Assembly (NCBI RefSeq): GCF_009720775.1
Contig: NZ_WNKW01000001.1
Coordinates: forward strand, 1,488,001-1,552,000
Length of the DNA: 64,000 nt
Source of the DNA: Pseudoduganella danionis
Lineage (GTDB): Bacteria > Pseudomonadota > Gammaproteobacteria > Burkholderiales > Burkholderiaceae_D
Reading direction: 5' to 3'
Shown one piece after another: positions 17,262-25,314 of the stretch. The translations under genes were made by a program, and so were the position numbers. The notes under the pieces were generated by a model. It was not told the origin of the DNA and searched no databases. It saw nothing but the letters and a program-made list of their open reading frames with translations. Numbering within the stretch: the stretch's first letter is position 1; the number at the start of each line of letters is the position of its first letter.

Positions 17262-18245
17262 ATGTCCTTACAATTCAAACCAAGCCATATGGCTGCTGGC
17301 TTCGTTCTATCTGCCATGGCTGTTACTGGCAGTGCGCAATATCGCGACGAAGCTAAGCCGGATGGCATTAGCAGTCAGTCCCTGTCGATCTGGCTGGGGA
17401 CGGAATATGCGGGGCAGCCCGCCGCCACGCCACGCGATACGAAAGGCAAACCTATCCTCAACGGTTACTGGAAACTGCTGCACGAGGCTGGCAAACCGGA
17501 CGGCAATCTGGCCAAAGATCTGGCGCAATTCCAGCTGCCGTACACTGCGGCCGGTAAAGCTGCGCTGGCGGCTAATTTCAAAGTGGTTGATCCGGAAGCG
17601 CGCTGCATCATTACCGGCATCCCGCGGGCACTGACTGCCGTGCTGCCGTTCGAAATTCAGCATAACGGCGTGCGCTTTGCCACGTTTCACCAACTGGGCT
17701 GGCATCGCTTAGCCTGGCTGGACGGACGCAAGACTCCGGCTGATCCCGATCCCCGCTACAGCGGCAACGGCATCGGCAAGTGGGAGGGCGATACGCTGGT
17801 GATTCGCTCCAACGGTTTCAAGGACAGTGCAGATGGCCGCATCTGGGCCGATGATAATGCCAATCCTATCAGCAGTACTGCGGTGGTCATCGAGCGCTGG
17901 ACGCGCCCTGATTATCACCATCTGCATCTGGAACTCACCCTGACTGATCCCAAGTACTACAGCAAACCCATCAAGTACACGCGCCGCTTCGTGCTGGCAC
18001 CGCAAGGCGAACAGCTCAAAGAATTTTCCTGCGAATGGAATACCCACTGGGTGACCACCCATCTACAGCCGGGCCCGGGCCCGATTGGTCCGGATGGCAA
18101 TCGTTACTACGGTCCGGACCAGCAGCTGGTGCCGGACTGGCCGCTGGGCGCTGTAGAAGATGATGGGCGCGGCACGGGCTACTGGCTGTACCGCAAAAAC
18201 AAACCTAAGCCGTCGGACCTGCCCCCTAAACCGGAGGCCAAGTGA
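17262..18245 (+). CDS. Exported protein with GDTLVI/ERW motifs (paralogue A)
   Basis: This 327-residue protein has a likely N-terminal signal (AAGFVLSAMAVTGSAQY). The middle contains GKWEGDTLVIRSNGFKDS, VIERWTRPDYHHLHLELTL and DPKYYSKPIKYTRRF, patterns shared with the genes at 18242, 31203 and 32165. AAGAGGAGG stands before the ATG. I recognise the group only as uncharacterised exported proteins that occur near TonB receptors. Pairs of His and aromatic residues suggest ligand binding, but no enzyme motif is visible. It overlaps the next gene by 4 bp, so they are translationally coupled. Confidence 0.8.
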   Translation: MSLQFKPSHMAAGFVLSAMAVTGSAQYRDEAKPDGISSQSLSIWLGTEYAGQPAATPRDTKGKPILNGYWKLLHEAGKPDGNLAKDLAQFQLPYTAAGKAALAANFKVVDPEARCIITGIPRALTAVLPFEIQHNGVRFATFHQLGWHRLAWLDGRKTPADPDPRYSGNGIGKWEGDTLVIRSNGFKDSADGRIWADDNANPISSTAVVIERWTRPDYHHLHLELTLTDPKYYSKPIKYTRRFVLAPQGEQLKEFSCEWNTHWVTTHLQPGPGPIGPDGNRYYGPDQQLVPDWPLGAVEDDGRGTGYWLYRKNKPKPSDLPPKPEAK

Positions 18246-19189
18246 ATCGTATGACTATGCTGATCAAATCTGAGACTATCGCACGCAGCGCTATGCTTGT
18301 AGCGCTGCTATCCACATGCGCCGGTGCTAGCTGGGCGCAAGACCGTGCTGCGGCGACCCGCGCGCCGGCGCAGGCAGAAAATGCTGATGCAGAGACGGAA
18401 ATGTTCCGTCCATTGATCTATAACGGCCCGCCGCTGCCGGCACCGCGTCTGCTCGACGGCAAGCCGGATCTCAGCGGTTTCTGGCAGGGCGTGCGCGAGA
18501 AAGGTGTGCCGGGCGGGAATCACGGCAAGGACCAGCCCGGCTTCATTCTGCCGCTCACAGAGAAAGGCAAGCGCGCCATGATCTATGCGCAGAACCACAC
18601 GCCTGATCCGGAAGCGGTATGTATCAATGGCGGCATCCCGCGCCACAATAGCAGCGGCCTGCCGTTCGAAGTGCTGCATACGACGGATCGCTTTGCCACG
18701 CTGTACCACTACACCACGCACCGTTCGGCCAGTGTAGCCGAGCGGCGCGCGCTGCCGCCTAAGGAACAGACCAGCAAGACCTATTTCGGCACCAATGTGG
18801 CCTACTGGGACGGCGATACGCTGGTGGTGGAAACCACCGGCTTGCGTGATTCTTCTTTCGAGAAGATCTGGCTCGATGAAAACGGTAACCCGACCAGTGA
18901 CCAGACCCAAGTGATCGAACGCTGGTCGCGTCCTGACTATCACCATCTGCAGCTGGAAGAAACGGTGATCGATCCGAAGTATTATCGGGAACCGTTCAAA
19001 TTTACCCGCAAGTGGAATTATGGTGGCGATGGTCGCGGTGTGGGCGAATATTCGTGCAACGAAAATAATGTCGAGCGCGAGCACATTGGCCCCGGTGCTG
19101 GCGTGATCGGGCCAAATGGCAACCGTGGCTTCGGCTATGACGCGCCGTTACCGAAGACACCGCCAAGTCCCGCTGCCTACGGCTTCTGA
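18242..19189 (+). CDS. Exported protein with GDTLVV/ERW motifs (paralogue B)
   Basis: This 315-residue protein starts with GTG at 18242, overlapping the previous stop. A signal peptide ends at CAGASWAQD. LDGKPDLSGFWQGV, AYWDGDTLVVETTGLRDSS and VIERWSRPDYHHLQLEE are clearly related to the gene before it, so the pair arose by duplication. The C-terminal part has VIGPNGNRGFGYD. A GC-rich hairpin follows the stop. Function is unknown; the pairing with a divergent DUF6152/TonB-receptor operon suggests a shared periplasmic task. Confidence 0.8.
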   Translation: MNRMTMLIKSETIARSAMLVALLSTCAGASWAQDRAAATRAPAQAENADAETEMFRPLIYNGPPLPAPRLLDGKPDLSGFWQGVREKGVPGGNHGKDQPGFILPLTEKGKRAMIYAQNHTPDPEAVCINGGIPRHNSSGLPFEVLHTTDRFATLYHYTTHRSASVAERRALPPKEQTSKTYFGTNVAYWDGDTLVVETTGLRDSSFEKIWLDENGNPTSDQTQVIERWSRPDYHHLQLEETVIDPKYYREPFKFTRKWNYGGDGRGVGEYSCNENNVEREHIGPGAGVIGPNGNRGFGYDAPLPKTPPSPAAYGF

Positions 19190-19198
19190 TGCATCAAT

Positions 19199-19227
19199 GC
19201 GGGGGATCAGCCAGGCTGATTCCCCGC
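19199..19227. terminator. Hairpin between convergent genes
   Basis: GCGGGGGATCAG and CTGATTCCCCGC form a 12-bp stem with one G-T pair around loop CCAGG. It lies between the stops of the exported protein gene and the convergent sigma-54 activator gene, so it may serve both strands. The T-run is weak. Confidence 0.55.
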
Positions 19228-19278
19228 TCTCTTAGCTAGGCTAGATGATGACGTCCGGATGGACTGGCGAGGAGGGGC

Positions 19279-20451
19279 TTAGTCGATGACCTGTGCGCGC
19301 TTGAGGTAAGTACGCAACACGTTACGGCTAAGGCTCAGGCGCTTGGCCGTGCGTACCTGATTGCGCTGGCAGTGTTCCCACGCTGCCACGATTAACTGCT
19401 GCTGCAGTTCCTCAAAATGGATGGACTGATCAGACTGCAGCAAATGATTCCATACTTTTTGCAGCATGGCCGCGTCGTCGTGCGCGTCGAGTAGCGTATC
19501 TGCTGCCGTTTCCGCCGCAAGCGTAATCGCCGGCTGGCTCGGTGGGCTGGGCTGACTCGGTGCAGCATTGTGCCAGCCCGGCAGATTCAGTTCGGTGGGC
19601 GTGATGAAACCGGCTCGGCTGAGCAGCACAGCGCGGTGGATAATGTTTTCCAGTTCGCGGATGTTGCCCGGCCAAGGGTACGCCAGCAAAGCCCGCTCGG
19701 CATCGGCCGTCAGGCGTACTTCCTCCACTTGCAGGCGGCGTGCGTAGGTAGTCAGGAAGTGCTGCGCCAGCGGCAATACATCGCCAGTACGTTCGCGCAA
19801 GGGCAGTACGGGCAGCGAGATTACTTGAAGCCGGTAATACAGATCTTCGCGGAAGCGGCCGGCGCGCACTGCTTCCGATAAGTCGATATTGGTAGCGGCA
19901 ATCAGGCGCACATCGATCGGGATAGATTTGCGGGCGCCCAGTCGCACCACCTCGCGTTCCTGCAGTACACGCAGCAGCTTGACCTGCATGGCCAGCGGCA
20001 GGTCGCCGACTTCATCAAGGAACAGGGTGCCGCCGTTGGCGGTTTCAAACCAGCCCGCTTTGCCTTGCAGTGCGCCGGTGAAGGCGCCCCGTTCATAGCC
20101 GAACAGTTCGCTTTCTATCAGCGTCTCCGAAAAGGCGCCGCAGTTGATGGCGACAAATTGCGCATTGCGGCGATTGCTCATCGCATGGACGTGGCGCGCC
20201 ACCAGTTCCTTGCCTGTACCCGTTTCGCCGGTAATCAGGACAGTGGCCTCACTGGGCGCGATACGTGCAATCACGTCGCGTAGCGCACGCGAACGGGGAT
20301 CGGCAAACACAAACGCGGTAGCGCGGATAATCAGGCTGAGCTGGGTAGCGTCTCGGAAGGCGATCAGTGGCTGTTCATCGGCGTCTGCGCCTTTGGCCAG
20401 ATTGGCGCCACGGATAAAGTCGCTCCGGAAATTGTGTGCAAGTAGTTCCAT
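19279..20451 (-). CDS. Sigma-54-dependent activator, probably of the encapsulin/sulfur operon
   Basis: This 390-residue enhancer-binding protein has a short N-terminus without a recognisable sensor domain, an AAA+ core (Walker A GETGTGKE near 75-82, sigma-54 contact loop GAFTGA near 122-127, Walker [13 protein letters not shown], arginine-finger region [11 protein letters not shown]) and a Fis-type helix-turn-helix at the C-terminus ([19 protein letters not shown]). The build recalls SfnR-like regulators of sulfur use. It is divergent from the rhodanese-epsC-encapsulin-desulfurase operon, whose leader holds a -24/-12-like sequence. That makes it the likely activator of that operon. Confidence 0.92.
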   Translation of the reverse strand: MELLAHNFRSDFIRGANLAKGADADEQPLIAFRDATQLSLIIRATAFVFADPRSRALRDVIARIAPSEATVLITGETGTGKELVARHVHAMSNRRNAQFVAINCGAFSETLIESELFGYERGAFTGALQGKAGWFETANGGTLFLDEVGDLPLAMQVKLLRVLQEREVVRLGARKSIPIDVRLIAATNIDLSEAVRAGRFREDLYYRLQVISLPVLPLRERTGDVLPLAQHFLTTYARRLQVEEVRLTADAERALLAYPWPGNIRELENIIHRAVLLSRAGFITPTELNLPGWHNAAPSQPSPPSQPAITLAAETAADTLLDAHDDAAMLQKVWNHLLQSDQSIHFEELQQQLIVAAWEHCQRNQVRTAKRLSLSRNVLRTYLKRAQVID

Positions 20452-20498
20452 GGCAAGGACTATATCGGCAGTTCCTACCTACATGAACGAATTATGCC

Positions 20499-20508
20499 AA
20501 GCATGCTT
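20499..20508. promoter_or_regulatory. AAGCATGCTT palindrome, possible activator site
   Basis: A perfect 10-bp palindrome lies about 85 bp upstream of the candidate -24/-12 promoter, in the divergent region next to the sigma-54 activator gene. The spacing suits an enhancer site. This is position-based inference only. Confidence 0.25.
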
Positions 20509-20584
20509 ATCCGGAATTGGTATAAGGACCCTGTCTATACGCCTTATGTGTTTTTCACCTTTGAGCAGTCGATTTTATTCGTTT

Positions 20585-20599
20585 TGTCCCGCGCATTGC
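20585..20599 (+). promoter_or_regulatory. Candidate sigma-54 (-24/-12) promoter of the encapsulin operon
   Basis: TGTCCCGCGCATTGC matches the TGGCACG-N4-TTGC consensus at all positions but two; the weak point is T for the second G of the -24 GG. The -12 part TTGC is perfect. It lies 45 bp before the rhodanese start. Confidence 0.4.
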
Positions 20600-20644
20600 G
20601 ATCGTATGCTGACGTCTATCGCCATCATGTGACAAAGGTTGAAT

Positions 20645-21076
20645 ATGTCGGAAGTCGTTGTTGAAATACCTGAAGAGTTAGTGCAAGCCAGTGCCGGTGT
20701 GCCACCGGCCATCGCCTGGCAGTTGTTCTCGCAAGGGCGGGCATTGCTGGTGGATGTGCGTACTACCGAAGAGCGCAAATTTGTCGGCCACGTGCCCGAT
20801 ACACTGCATGTGGCGTGGGCCACCGGCACAGCACTGACGCGCAATCCTCGCTTTGTGCGCGAGCTCGAAGCCAAGGTGGGGGGCAAGGCCGCGGTGGTTC
20901 TGCTACTGTGCCGCAGTGGCAAGCGCTCTGCGCTGGCGGCCGAAGCGGCAACTAAGGCGGGCTTTACGGCGGTCTTCAATGTGCTGGAAGGCTTCGAAGG
21001 CGAGATTAATGGGCTGCAGCAGCGCGGCAAATCGGATGGCTGGCGCTACCACGGTCTGCCATGGGTGCAGGATTAA
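20645..21076 (+). CDS. Rhodanese-domain sulfurtransferase, first gene of the encapsulin operon
   Basis: The 143-residue cytoplasmic rhodanese moves sulfane sulfur through a cysteine persulfide. ATG 20645 is used because AAAGG stands 6 bp before it; a TTG two codons upstream is less likely. The catalytic loop is CRSGKR (Cys 89), preceded by LLVDVRTTEERKFVGHVPD. The gene ends 3 bp before the serine acetyltransferase gene, so the two are co-transcribed. Rhodaneses are known companions of cysteine-desulfurase-loaded encapsulins. Confidence 0.92.
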   Translation: MSEVVVEIPEELVQASAGVPPAIAWQLFSQGRALLVDVRTTEERKFVGHVPDTLHVAWATGTALTRNPRFVRELEAKVGGKAAVVLLLCRSGKRSALAAEAATKAGFTAVFNVLEGFEGEINGLQQRGKSDGWRYHGLPWVQD

Positions 21077-21079
21077 ACC

Positions 21080-22003
21080 ATGACGACCTTCGATATTACC
21101 GGCATCGTGCAATCGCTGCACGATGCGCGCCATAGCTGGCGCCGTATTCAGAGCCGCAGCAGCGAGGCAGGCAACCGCGAATTCCCGTCGCGTAATGCGC
21201 TGGCGGCCATCATCGAGAACCTCAAGGGTGTGCTGTTCCCTATGCGCTTAGGGCCACCGGACCTGCGGCAGGAAAGCGAGAACTTCCATGTCGCGCATAC
21301 GCTAGACGCGGCGCTGCATGCCTTACTTAAGCAAGTGCGGCGCGAACTGTCCTACAACGCCAGTCTGCAGTTGGGCGAGCGCAGCGACATCGATACCGAC
21401 GCGCTGACGGCGGTGCGCAGCTTCGCCGCCGCCTTGCCCGCCATCCGCACTCTGCTCGATAGCGATGTACTGGCAGCCTATCAGGGCGATCCGGCCGCGC
21501 GCAGCGTGGATGAAGTGCTGCTGTGCTATCCGGGCGTGCTGGCCATGATCCACTACCGCCTTGCTAATAAGTTGTATCAATTAGGGTTGCCGCTACTGGC
21601 GCGCATCGTGGCCGAGCTGGCACACAGTGCTACCGGCATCGATATCCACCCCGGTGCGCGCATCGGTGCAGGCTTCTTCATTGATCACGGCACGGGCGTG
21701 GTGATCGGCGAGACGGCCGTCATCGGCGAGCGTGTGCGTGTCTATCAGGCCGTGACACTGGGCGCCAAGCGCTTTCCGGCTGAAGGCGACGGCACTTTGC
21801 AGAAGGGTCTGCCGCGCCATCCGGTAGTGGAAGACGACGTGGTGATCTATGCCGGCGCCACCATTCTCGGCCGCATCACCATCGGCAAGGGCGCCGTAAT
21901 CGGCGGGAATGTCTGGCTGACGCATGACGTGCCAGCCGGTGGGCGAGTGGCGCAGGCCGAGTCGCGCGAAGGCGCGCTGGCGAATGGCATAGGTTCCGCA
22001 TGA
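21080..22003 (+). CDS. epsC: Serine O-acetyltransferase (EpsC/CysE type)
   Basis: This enzyme acetylates L-serine with acetyl-CoA to O-acetylserine, the carbon acceptor in cysteine synthesis. The 307 residues have an N-terminal helical part and a C-terminal left-handed beta helix of hexapeptide repeats (IDIHPGARIGAGFFIDHGTG, VIGETAVIGERVRVYQAVTLGA, GATILGRITIGKGAVIGGN). The catalytic His lies in DHGTG. It resembles the plant-like, longer EpsC form found with family 2A encapsulins. The stop overlaps the start of the small regulator by 4 bp. Confidence 0.92.
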   Translation: MTTFDITGIVQSLHDARHSWRRIQSRSSEAGNREFPSRNALAAIIENLKGVLFPMRLGPPDLRQESENFHVAHTLDAALHALLKQVRRELSYNASLQLGERSDIDTDALTAVRSFAAALPAIRTLLDSDVLAAYQGDPAARSVDEVLLCYPGVLAMIHYRLANKLYQLGLPLLARIVAELAHSATGIDIHPGARIGAGFFIDHGTGVVIGETAVIGERVRVYQAVTLGAKRFPAEGDGTLQKGLPRHPVVEDDVVIYAGATILGRITIGKGAVIGGNVWLTHDVPAGGRVAQAESREGALANGIGSA

Positions 22004-22257
22004 GTACCTCGAACGGCATAGCCTGCGCACTGGTCGGCAGTTTTGGCCGCGCCGTGCGCCAGCTGCGCGAGGCGCAGGGCTGGTCGCAGGAGCGGCTGGC
22101 CGAGAATTCCAATCTGAATCGCTCGTATATCGGCGAGATCGAACGGGGCGTAGTGGTGGCATCGCTGCTGACGGTGGAGAAGCTGGCCACTGCGCTCAAG
22201 GTGACGCCCGCTGCGCTACTGGAACAGGGTGGTAAGCAGGGCGCAGGCAGGCCCTGA
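22000..22257 (+). CDS. Small XRE-family DNA-binding protein
   Basis: The 85-residue protein is almost entirely one Cro/C1-type helix-turn-helix: FGRAVRQLREAQGWSQERLA, NSNLNRSYIGEIERG and LLTVEKLATALKVTPAALL. It overlaps epsC (ATGA) and precedes the encapsulin gene by 78 bp. It may tune expression of the shell and cargo genes, but no operator could be identified. Confidence 0.88.
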   Translation: MSTSNGIACALVGSFGRAVRQLREAQGWSQERLAENSNLNRSYIGEIERGVVVASLLTVEKLATALKVTPAALLEQGGKQGAGRP

Positions 22258-22335
22258 TGGCTATAGCATGTTGAGGCGTCTAGGCCAGCGCCGCACACTA
22301 ATTATGTTTTTCAACTCAATTTGATGGGAGTAAAG

Positions 22336-23268
22336 ATGTCAGCAACTGTAGGCGGAACCACGGCGCTGGGCGATAACGCAGCAAGGCAATTAGCCAATGC
22401 AACCAAGACGGCGTCCCAGCTAGAAACGATCAGCCCGCGCTGGCTTACCCATCTGCTGCAATGGGTGCCGGTGGAAGCAGGCATCTACCGCCTGAACAAG
22501 GTCAAGAATCCGGAAGCGATCAAGGTCACCTGCACCGCACGGCAGGCCGAGAACCAGCTGCCGCGCACCTATGTCGATTACGAAGAGCATCCGCGCGAAT
22601 ACTTCCTGAATGCGGTCTCCACCATCCTCGATGTGCATACCCGCGTGTCCGATCTGTACAGCAGCCCGCACGACCAGATCAAGGAACAGCTGCGTCTGAC
22701 CATCGAGACCATCAAGGAAAATCAGGAATCCGAACTGATTAACAATCCCGATTACGGACTGCTGTCGCAAGTGGCGGACGAACAGCGCATCTTTCCGCTG
22801 ACGGGCGCACCGACGCCTGACGATCTTGACGAGCTGCTGACCAAGGTGTGGAAGGAACCGGCCTTCTTCCTCGCTCATCCGCTGGCGATTGCCGCGTTTG
22901 GTCGCGAAGCGACGCGACGCGGTACGCCGCCGCCGACCATCAGCCTGTTCGGTTCCCAGTTCATCACGTGGCGTGGTGTGCCGCTGATCCCTTCCGATAA
23001 GGTACCTGTGGCCGATGGTAAATCCAAGATTCTGCTGCTGCGCGTGGGCGACAAGCGTCAGGGCGTGGTAGGTCTGTATCAGCCGGGGCTGCCGGGTGAG
23101 CAGAGTCCGGGGCTGTCGGTGCGCTTCATGGGCATCAATAATCACGCGATTTCGTCGTATCTGATTTCGCTGTACTGCTCGCTGGCAGTACTGACCAATG
23201 ATGCGCTGGCTGTGCTGGACGATGTCGAAATCGGCAAATACCACGACTATCCTGATACCTATAAATGA
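22336..23268 (+). CDS. Family 2A encapsulin shell protein (SrpI-like)
   Basis: This 310-residue HK97-fold protein assembles into a protein nanocompartment. It is recognised by close wording to the cyanobacterial SrpI shell: AARQLANATKT, LLQWVPVEAGIYRLNKVKNP, TYVDYEEHPREYFL, VHTRVSDLYSSPHDQ, GAPTPDDLDELLTKVWK, ISLFGSQFITWRGVPLIPSD, GLSVRFMGINNHAISSYL and a terminal ...DDVEIGKYHDYPD. The start is ATG 22336 with GGGAG 5 bp before it; upstream TTG/ATG codons at 22321/22324 precede that site. There is no phage context. Its stop overlaps the start of the cysteine desulfurase by 4 bp, the usual shell-cargo pairing. Confidence 0.95.
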   Translation: MSATVGGTTALGDNAARQLANATKTASQLETISPRWLTHLLQWVPVEAGIYRLNKVKNPEAIKVTCTARQAENQLPRTYVDYEEHPREYFLNAVSTILDVHTRVSDLYSSPHDQIKEQLRLTIETIKENQESELINNPDYGLLSQVADEQRIFPLTGAPTPDDLDELLTKVWKEPAFFLAHPLAIAAFGREATRRGTPPPTISLFGSQFITWRGVPLIPSDKVPVADGKSKILLLRVGDKRQGVVGLYQPGLPGEQSPGLSVRFMGINNHAISSYLISLYCSLAVLTNDALAVLDDVEIGKYHDYPDTYK

Positions 23269-25013
23269 GCGCTCCAACGTCCAATTTGCCGGAACCACCC
23301 GGCGCGCCGTTCGATACGGCAGTACTAGCGCGGCTAGCCAACGAGCTATTCAGTTCGGCGCCGTTCAAGACGCCGCTGGGCGTGCCGGGCGTGCAGGCGC
23401 CCGCTAATCTGGCGCCGGCCGGATCGCCGCTGGCCAGTCCGGCCGGCCTCGGCCCGTCGGTGCCGGGTACGCCGATTCCGCAGGGGCAGATACCGGGCAC
23501 CAATCTGCTACCGGCTTCGCCGACCCAGCTTCCTTCGCTGGCCAACCGTATTCCGGCGCTAGCGCCGGTGGCACCGGCCGGCAATGGCGTGCCGGACAAG
23601 GTGTACAGCACTTTGCCGGCTTACGAGCCGCGCAGCGGCAGCGCCGTGCTGGGCGTGCCTGCGCTGGATCTGGGCGGGCCGCGTCAGCCCGATGCACCGT
23701 CGTACTACTTCCTCAGCGACTGGCATAGTCCCGATCCCGCCGCCGTCGGTGCAGCGCGGCCTGCCACCGCTTCGCCGCTGTTACAGGCGCGGACGGCGGC
23801 GCCGCCATTCGATGTGCATGCGGTGCGACGCGATTTTCCTATCCTGCAGGAGCGTGTCAACGGGCGTCAACTGGTGTGGTTCGATAATGCCGCAACCACC
23901 CATAAGCCGCGTGCCGTGATAGACCGCATCAGCTACTTCTACGAGCACGAGAACTCGAATATTCACCGTGCTGCACATGAACTGGCAGCACGCGCTACCG
24001 ATGCCTACGAGGGTGCGCGCGAACGGGTACGAGGCTTTCTGAATGCGCCCGATGTGCGTGAGGTGATTTTTGTTCGGGGCACCACCGAGGCGATCAATCT
24101 GGTGGCCAAGAGCTGGGGTGCGCAGCACATCGGCGAAGGCGACGAAATCATTGTCTCGCATCTCGAACATCACGCCAACATCGTGCCGTGGCAGCAGCTA
24201 GCCAAGGCCAAGGGGGCAGTGCTGCGCGTGATACCCGTCGATGACAGCGGGCAGGTGCTGCTCGATGAATACCGCAAGCTACTCAATAGCCGCACCAAGC
24301 TGGTGTCGGTGACGCAGGTGTCAAATGCGCTCGGTACCGTGACGCCAGTGAAGGAAATCGTCGCACTGGCGCATAGCGTGGGGGCGCGGGCACTGGTCGA
24401 TGGCGCCCAGTCGGTGTCGCACATGAAGGTCGATGTGCAGGATATCGGCGCGGACTTCTGTGTGTTCTCCGGCCATAAGGTGTTCGGTCCGACCGGCATC
24501 GGTGCACTATGGGGCAAGCGCGAGGTGCTGGAAGACATGCCGCCATGGCAGGGCGGCGGTAATATGATTGCCGATGTGACGTTCGAGAATACCGTGTATC
24601 AGCCGATACCGAACAAGTTCGAAGCGGGCACCGGCAATATTGCTGACGCGGTGGGGCTGGGCGCAGCCATCGATTATGTGCACCGCATCGGGCTCGATGC
24701 CATCGCTCGCTATGAGCACGAACTGCTGGTGTATGGCACCTATCAGCTGGAGCAGATCCGTGGCTTGCGCTTGATCGGTACGGCGGCCGAGAAGGCCAGC
24801 GTGATGTCGTTCGTGCTGGATGGCTATACCACCGAGCAGGTGGGCAAAGCACTCAACGAGGAAGGGATAGCCGTGCGTACTGGTCACCATTGCGCCCAGC
24901 CTATCCTGCGCCGCTTCGGTGTTGAAACCACGGTGCGGCCTTCGCTCGCGTTCTACAACACCTACGAGGAAGTCGACCGGCTGGTGGCGGTGATCCGCAA
25001 GCTCGCTCACTGA
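23265..25013 (+). CDS. Encapsulated SufS-type cysteine desulfurase with long N-terminal cargo domain
   Basis: The 582-residue protein removes sulfur from L-cysteine through a PLP-dependent persulfide. Residues 182-582 are a group II (SufS-like) desulfurase: FDVHAVRRDFPIL, FDNAATTHKP, PLP lysine 405 in SGHKVFGPTG, and catalytic Cys543 in RTGHHCAQPI. Residues 1-181 are a Pro/Ala/Gly-rich, probably disordered extension absent from ordinary SufS (about 400-420 residues). It contains LARLANELFSSAP near 22-34 and SYYFLSDWHS near 146-155, short ordered islands like those that dock cargo on family 2A shells. The gene is coupled to the shell gene by ATGA and followed by a terminator. Confidence 0.95.
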   Translation: MSAPTSNLPEPPGAPFDTAVLARLANELFSSAPFKTPLGVPGVQAPANLAPAGSPLASPAGLGPSVPGTPIPQGQIPGTNLLPASPTQLPSLANRIPALAPVAPAGNGVPDKVYSTLPAYEPRSGSAVLGVPALDLGGPRQPDAPSYYFLSDWHSPDPAAVGAARPATASPLLQARTAAPPFDVHAVRRDFPILQERVNGRQLVWFDNAATTHKPRAVIDRISYFYEHENSNIHRAAHELAARATDAYEGARERVRGFLNAPDVREVIFVRGTTEAINLVAKSWGAQHIGEGDEIIVSHLEHHANIVPWQQLAKAKGAVLRVIPVDDSGQVLLDEYRKLLNSRTKLVSVTQVSNALGTVTPVKEIVALAHSVGARALVDGAQSVSHMKVDVQDIGADFCVFSGHKVFGPTGIGALWGKREVLEDMPPWQGGGNMIADVTFENTVYQPIPNKFEAGTGNIADAVGLGAAIDYVHRIGLDAIARYEHELLVYGTYQLEQIRGLRLIGTAAEKASVMSFVLDGYTTEQVGKALNEEGIAVRTGHHCAQPILRRFGVETTVRPSLAFYNTYEEVDRLVAVIRKLAH

Positions 25014-25037
25014 AGCGCTTTAACGGCGCCATGTAAA

Positions 25038-25073
25038 GATCCGCTACCGCTGATGGTAGCGGGTCTTTTTTTT
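25038..25073 (+). terminator. Rho-independent terminator of the encapsulin operon
   Basis: GATCCGCTACC (25038-25048) and GGTAGCGGGTC (25055-25065) form an 11-bp stem with one G-T pair and a 6-base loop, followed by nine T. Confidence 0.9.
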
Positions 25074-25314
25074 ATATTCCGGAACTGGCAGCCGCGCAGC
25101 CAAGTGAGCGGAATCCGACACTGATGGATACGAGGCTGTTGATTTCCCAGCAGTTGCGGCTGCGATCTGCTGGAAATTCAACATCTGGTTTGCCTGATCT
25201 TCAAGGCTGACAGGGCGTTTCGCCCGCCAGTACAGGCGTCCAGCCTGTCGGCAGAATTCGGGCACGCTACTTGCGATGAAGTAGGCAAGTACAACTCTGC
25301 GAAAGTCCGCAATC
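25074..25314. other. Intergenic stretch without recognised gene
   Basis: About 240 bp between the encapsulin-operon terminator and the rhodanese-like gene. I see no conserved reading frame, RNA gene or clear repeat. It should hold the promoter of the following gene. Confidence 0.5.

Noticed and set aside
22336..23268. Prophage capsid gene
   Set aside because: The HK97-type fold would allow it, but there are no terminase, portal, protease or tail genes nearby and the wording matches SrpI-type shells beside a cysteine desulfurase.
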